In this document: positions 5,288 through 6,102 of the stretch, piece by piece
Position numbering within the stretch: position 1 is the first letter of the stretch
Layout: every line of letters starts with the position of its first letter
Origin: Acidimicrobiia bacterium
Lineage (GTDB): Bacteria > Actinomycetota > Acidimicrobiia > Spongiisociales > SHLN01
Length of the DNA: 6,102 nucleotides
NCBI GenBank assembly: GCA_030623545.1
Contig: JAUXLW010000083.1
Coordinates: 1 to 6,102, forward strand
Direction of reading: 5' to 3'
Translations under genes and position numbers: made by a program
The notes under the pieces: generated by a model
The model's input: only the letters and a program-made list of their open reading frames with translations
The model's database searches: none
What the model was told of the DNA's origin: nothing

Positions 5288-6102
5288 ATGATTTCGCGCT
5301 GGCGCCATACGCTGATCTCGCTCGCCACACTCGCGACGCTTCTCGTGGGAGTGGCCGGGCCGGCCCCGGCAGGATCCAATTTCACTGAGAGCCAGGGTTG
5401 CGGGGTTGCCGGATATCGGGGCCCCCTGGCCGGTAGGGGCGGTTGGCTGCCTACCACCCAGGAGATCTACGGGCCGTTCGCCGATTTCTTCGGCCGTACC
5501 TACCACCAGGTCGAGTCGCAAATGGTCAACTGGACGGTGCCGGGCAGCAGCGGGCGGACGGTGAAGGTGCATATCGACGCCATGCCGGCGTTTCGGCAAG
5601 TTGCCAACAACCTGGCGGCCGCGGCCGCGGCCGGAAAGACCTATCGCGTCGACTCAGCTTTTGGATGGGGATTCCGTACGGTCACCGGAGAGAGTCAGCG
5701 CATGTCGTTTCACGCATTCGGCACGGTCGTCGACATCAATCCGCCGAGAAATCCATACGTTCCCGGTCCCGACCCTCAACTGATTACCGACATGCCTCCC
5801 TGGTATGTGCAGGCCTGGCAGGACGCCGGCTTTTGCTGGGGCGGTGACTGGGTGTCGATCAAGGATGCAATGCACTTCTCGTGGATGGGCCCGGCGGCGA
5901 CACCCGGCTACGGCGACATCCCGGCGCCTTCCCCGCCCACCAACTCGAACAGCCCATTCACCCGGGTGGCTTTCAACGGCTCCACCGTTTTTGCAGGCAA
6001 CGATTGGGAATACACGCTCATCGACCGCAGCCGGGACGGGGCGCCCGACCTCTACGCCTGGCGCTGGCTCGAAGATGGGTTGCTGCGTCTCGAGGTGGCC
6101 GG
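5288..6102 (+). CDS. Secreted M15-family peptidase (VanY/LAS type) with start of a possible VCBS/FG-GAP-like tail; C-terminus cut by window edge
   Basis: The frame is open from ATG 5288 to the window end (271 codons plus two bases). Residues 1-28 are a signal peptide with an APA cleavage site. The catalytic domain (about 90-200) has the M15 zinc motif SFHAFGTVVDINPPRNPY (140-157), giving ligands His142 and Asp149 seven residues apart. GFCWGGDW (181-188) and DAMHF (193-197) follow, with third ligand His196 and Asp193 as probable general base. The Asp-x-x-His arrangement resembles L-Ala-D-Glu endopeptidases of the Ply500 type more than the Glu-x-x-His of VanX/VanY. Cys38 and Cys183 could pair. 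After a Pro/Ser linker (212-223), DRSRDGAPDLYAW (246-258) looks like a calcium-binding VCBS/FG-GAP-type repeat. The gene starts 21 bp after the transferase stop, so it is probably co-transcribed. No clear ribosome site is seen. The likely substrate is a peptidoglycan stem peptide. Confidence 0.88.
   Translation, partial: MISRWRHTLISLATLATLLVGVAGPAPAGSNFTESQGCGVAGYRGPLAGRGGWLPTTQEIYGPFADFFGRTYHQVESQMVNWTVPGSSGRTVKVHIDAMPAFRQVANNLAAAAAAGKTYRVDSAFGWGFRTVTGESQRMSFHAFGTVVDINPPRNPYVPGPDPQLITDMPPWYVQAWQDAGFCWGGDWVSIKDAMHFSWMGPAATPGYGDIPAPSPPTNSNSPFTRVAFNGSTVFAGNDWEYTLIDRSRDGAPDLYAWRWLEDGLLRLEVA
5614..5634 (+). repeat. Short GC hexamer repeat encoding an alanine run
   Basis: About three GCGGCC units in the M15 peptidase gene encode a six-alanine run just before Gly-Lys (residues 110-117). 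It lies in a helix-like stretch before the catalytic motif and is a possible slippage site. A six-base unit keeps the reading frame if copy number changes. Confidence 0.5.

Noticed and set aside
5443..5847. Plus-strand open frame of 134 codons
   Set aside because: It is a frame-shifted shadow within the M15 peptidase gene, which carries the signal peptide and zinc motifs in the other frame.

Overview
The window looks like chromosomal DNA of a high-GC actinobacterium. I lean towards Acidimicrobiia or a related lineage, but this is inference from style: Thr-rich linkers after a lipoprotein signal (residues 24-29 of the beta-propeller lipoprotein are all Thr), strong GC bias at third positions, and an actinobacterial-looking ECF sigma factor with a membrane-anchored repeat partner. 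No tRNA, rRNA, CRISPR array, insertion sequence or phage gene is visible.

The layout is two divergent blocks separated by a 205-bp intergenic region (3790-3994). The left block is on the minus strand, in transcription order: a secreted beta-propeller lipoprotein (3789-1645), a 101-bp gap containing three inverted repeats, a short ECF-type sigma factor (1543-1064), and a membrane protein that starts inside the sigma gene (1071, ATGGTTGA overlap) and leaves the window at base 1. That protein has a short cytoplasmic N-terminus, one transmembrane helix and an exported array of 45-63-residue beta-propeller-like repeats. Its position and topology suggest an anti-sigma or sensor partner. The lipoprotein gene is preceded by a well-placed ECF-style promoter (GGAACC, 17 bases, CGTCTG) and a good Shine-Dalgarno site, so the block may be a self-controlled cell-surface signalling module.

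The right block is on the plus strand: a membrane-bound polyprenyl-phosphate sugar-phosphate transferase (3995-5266), which starts glycan assembly on a lipid carrier, and 21 bp later a secreted M15-type peptidase (5288 to past the window end) with the beginning of a possible VCBS/FG-GAP-like tail. Both genes concern the cell envelope (glycan synthesis and peptidoglycan cleavage).

The two genes that run off the window edges (1-1071 minus and 5288-6102 plus) were read directly from the sequence. Long open frames opposite the real genes are treated as shadows.
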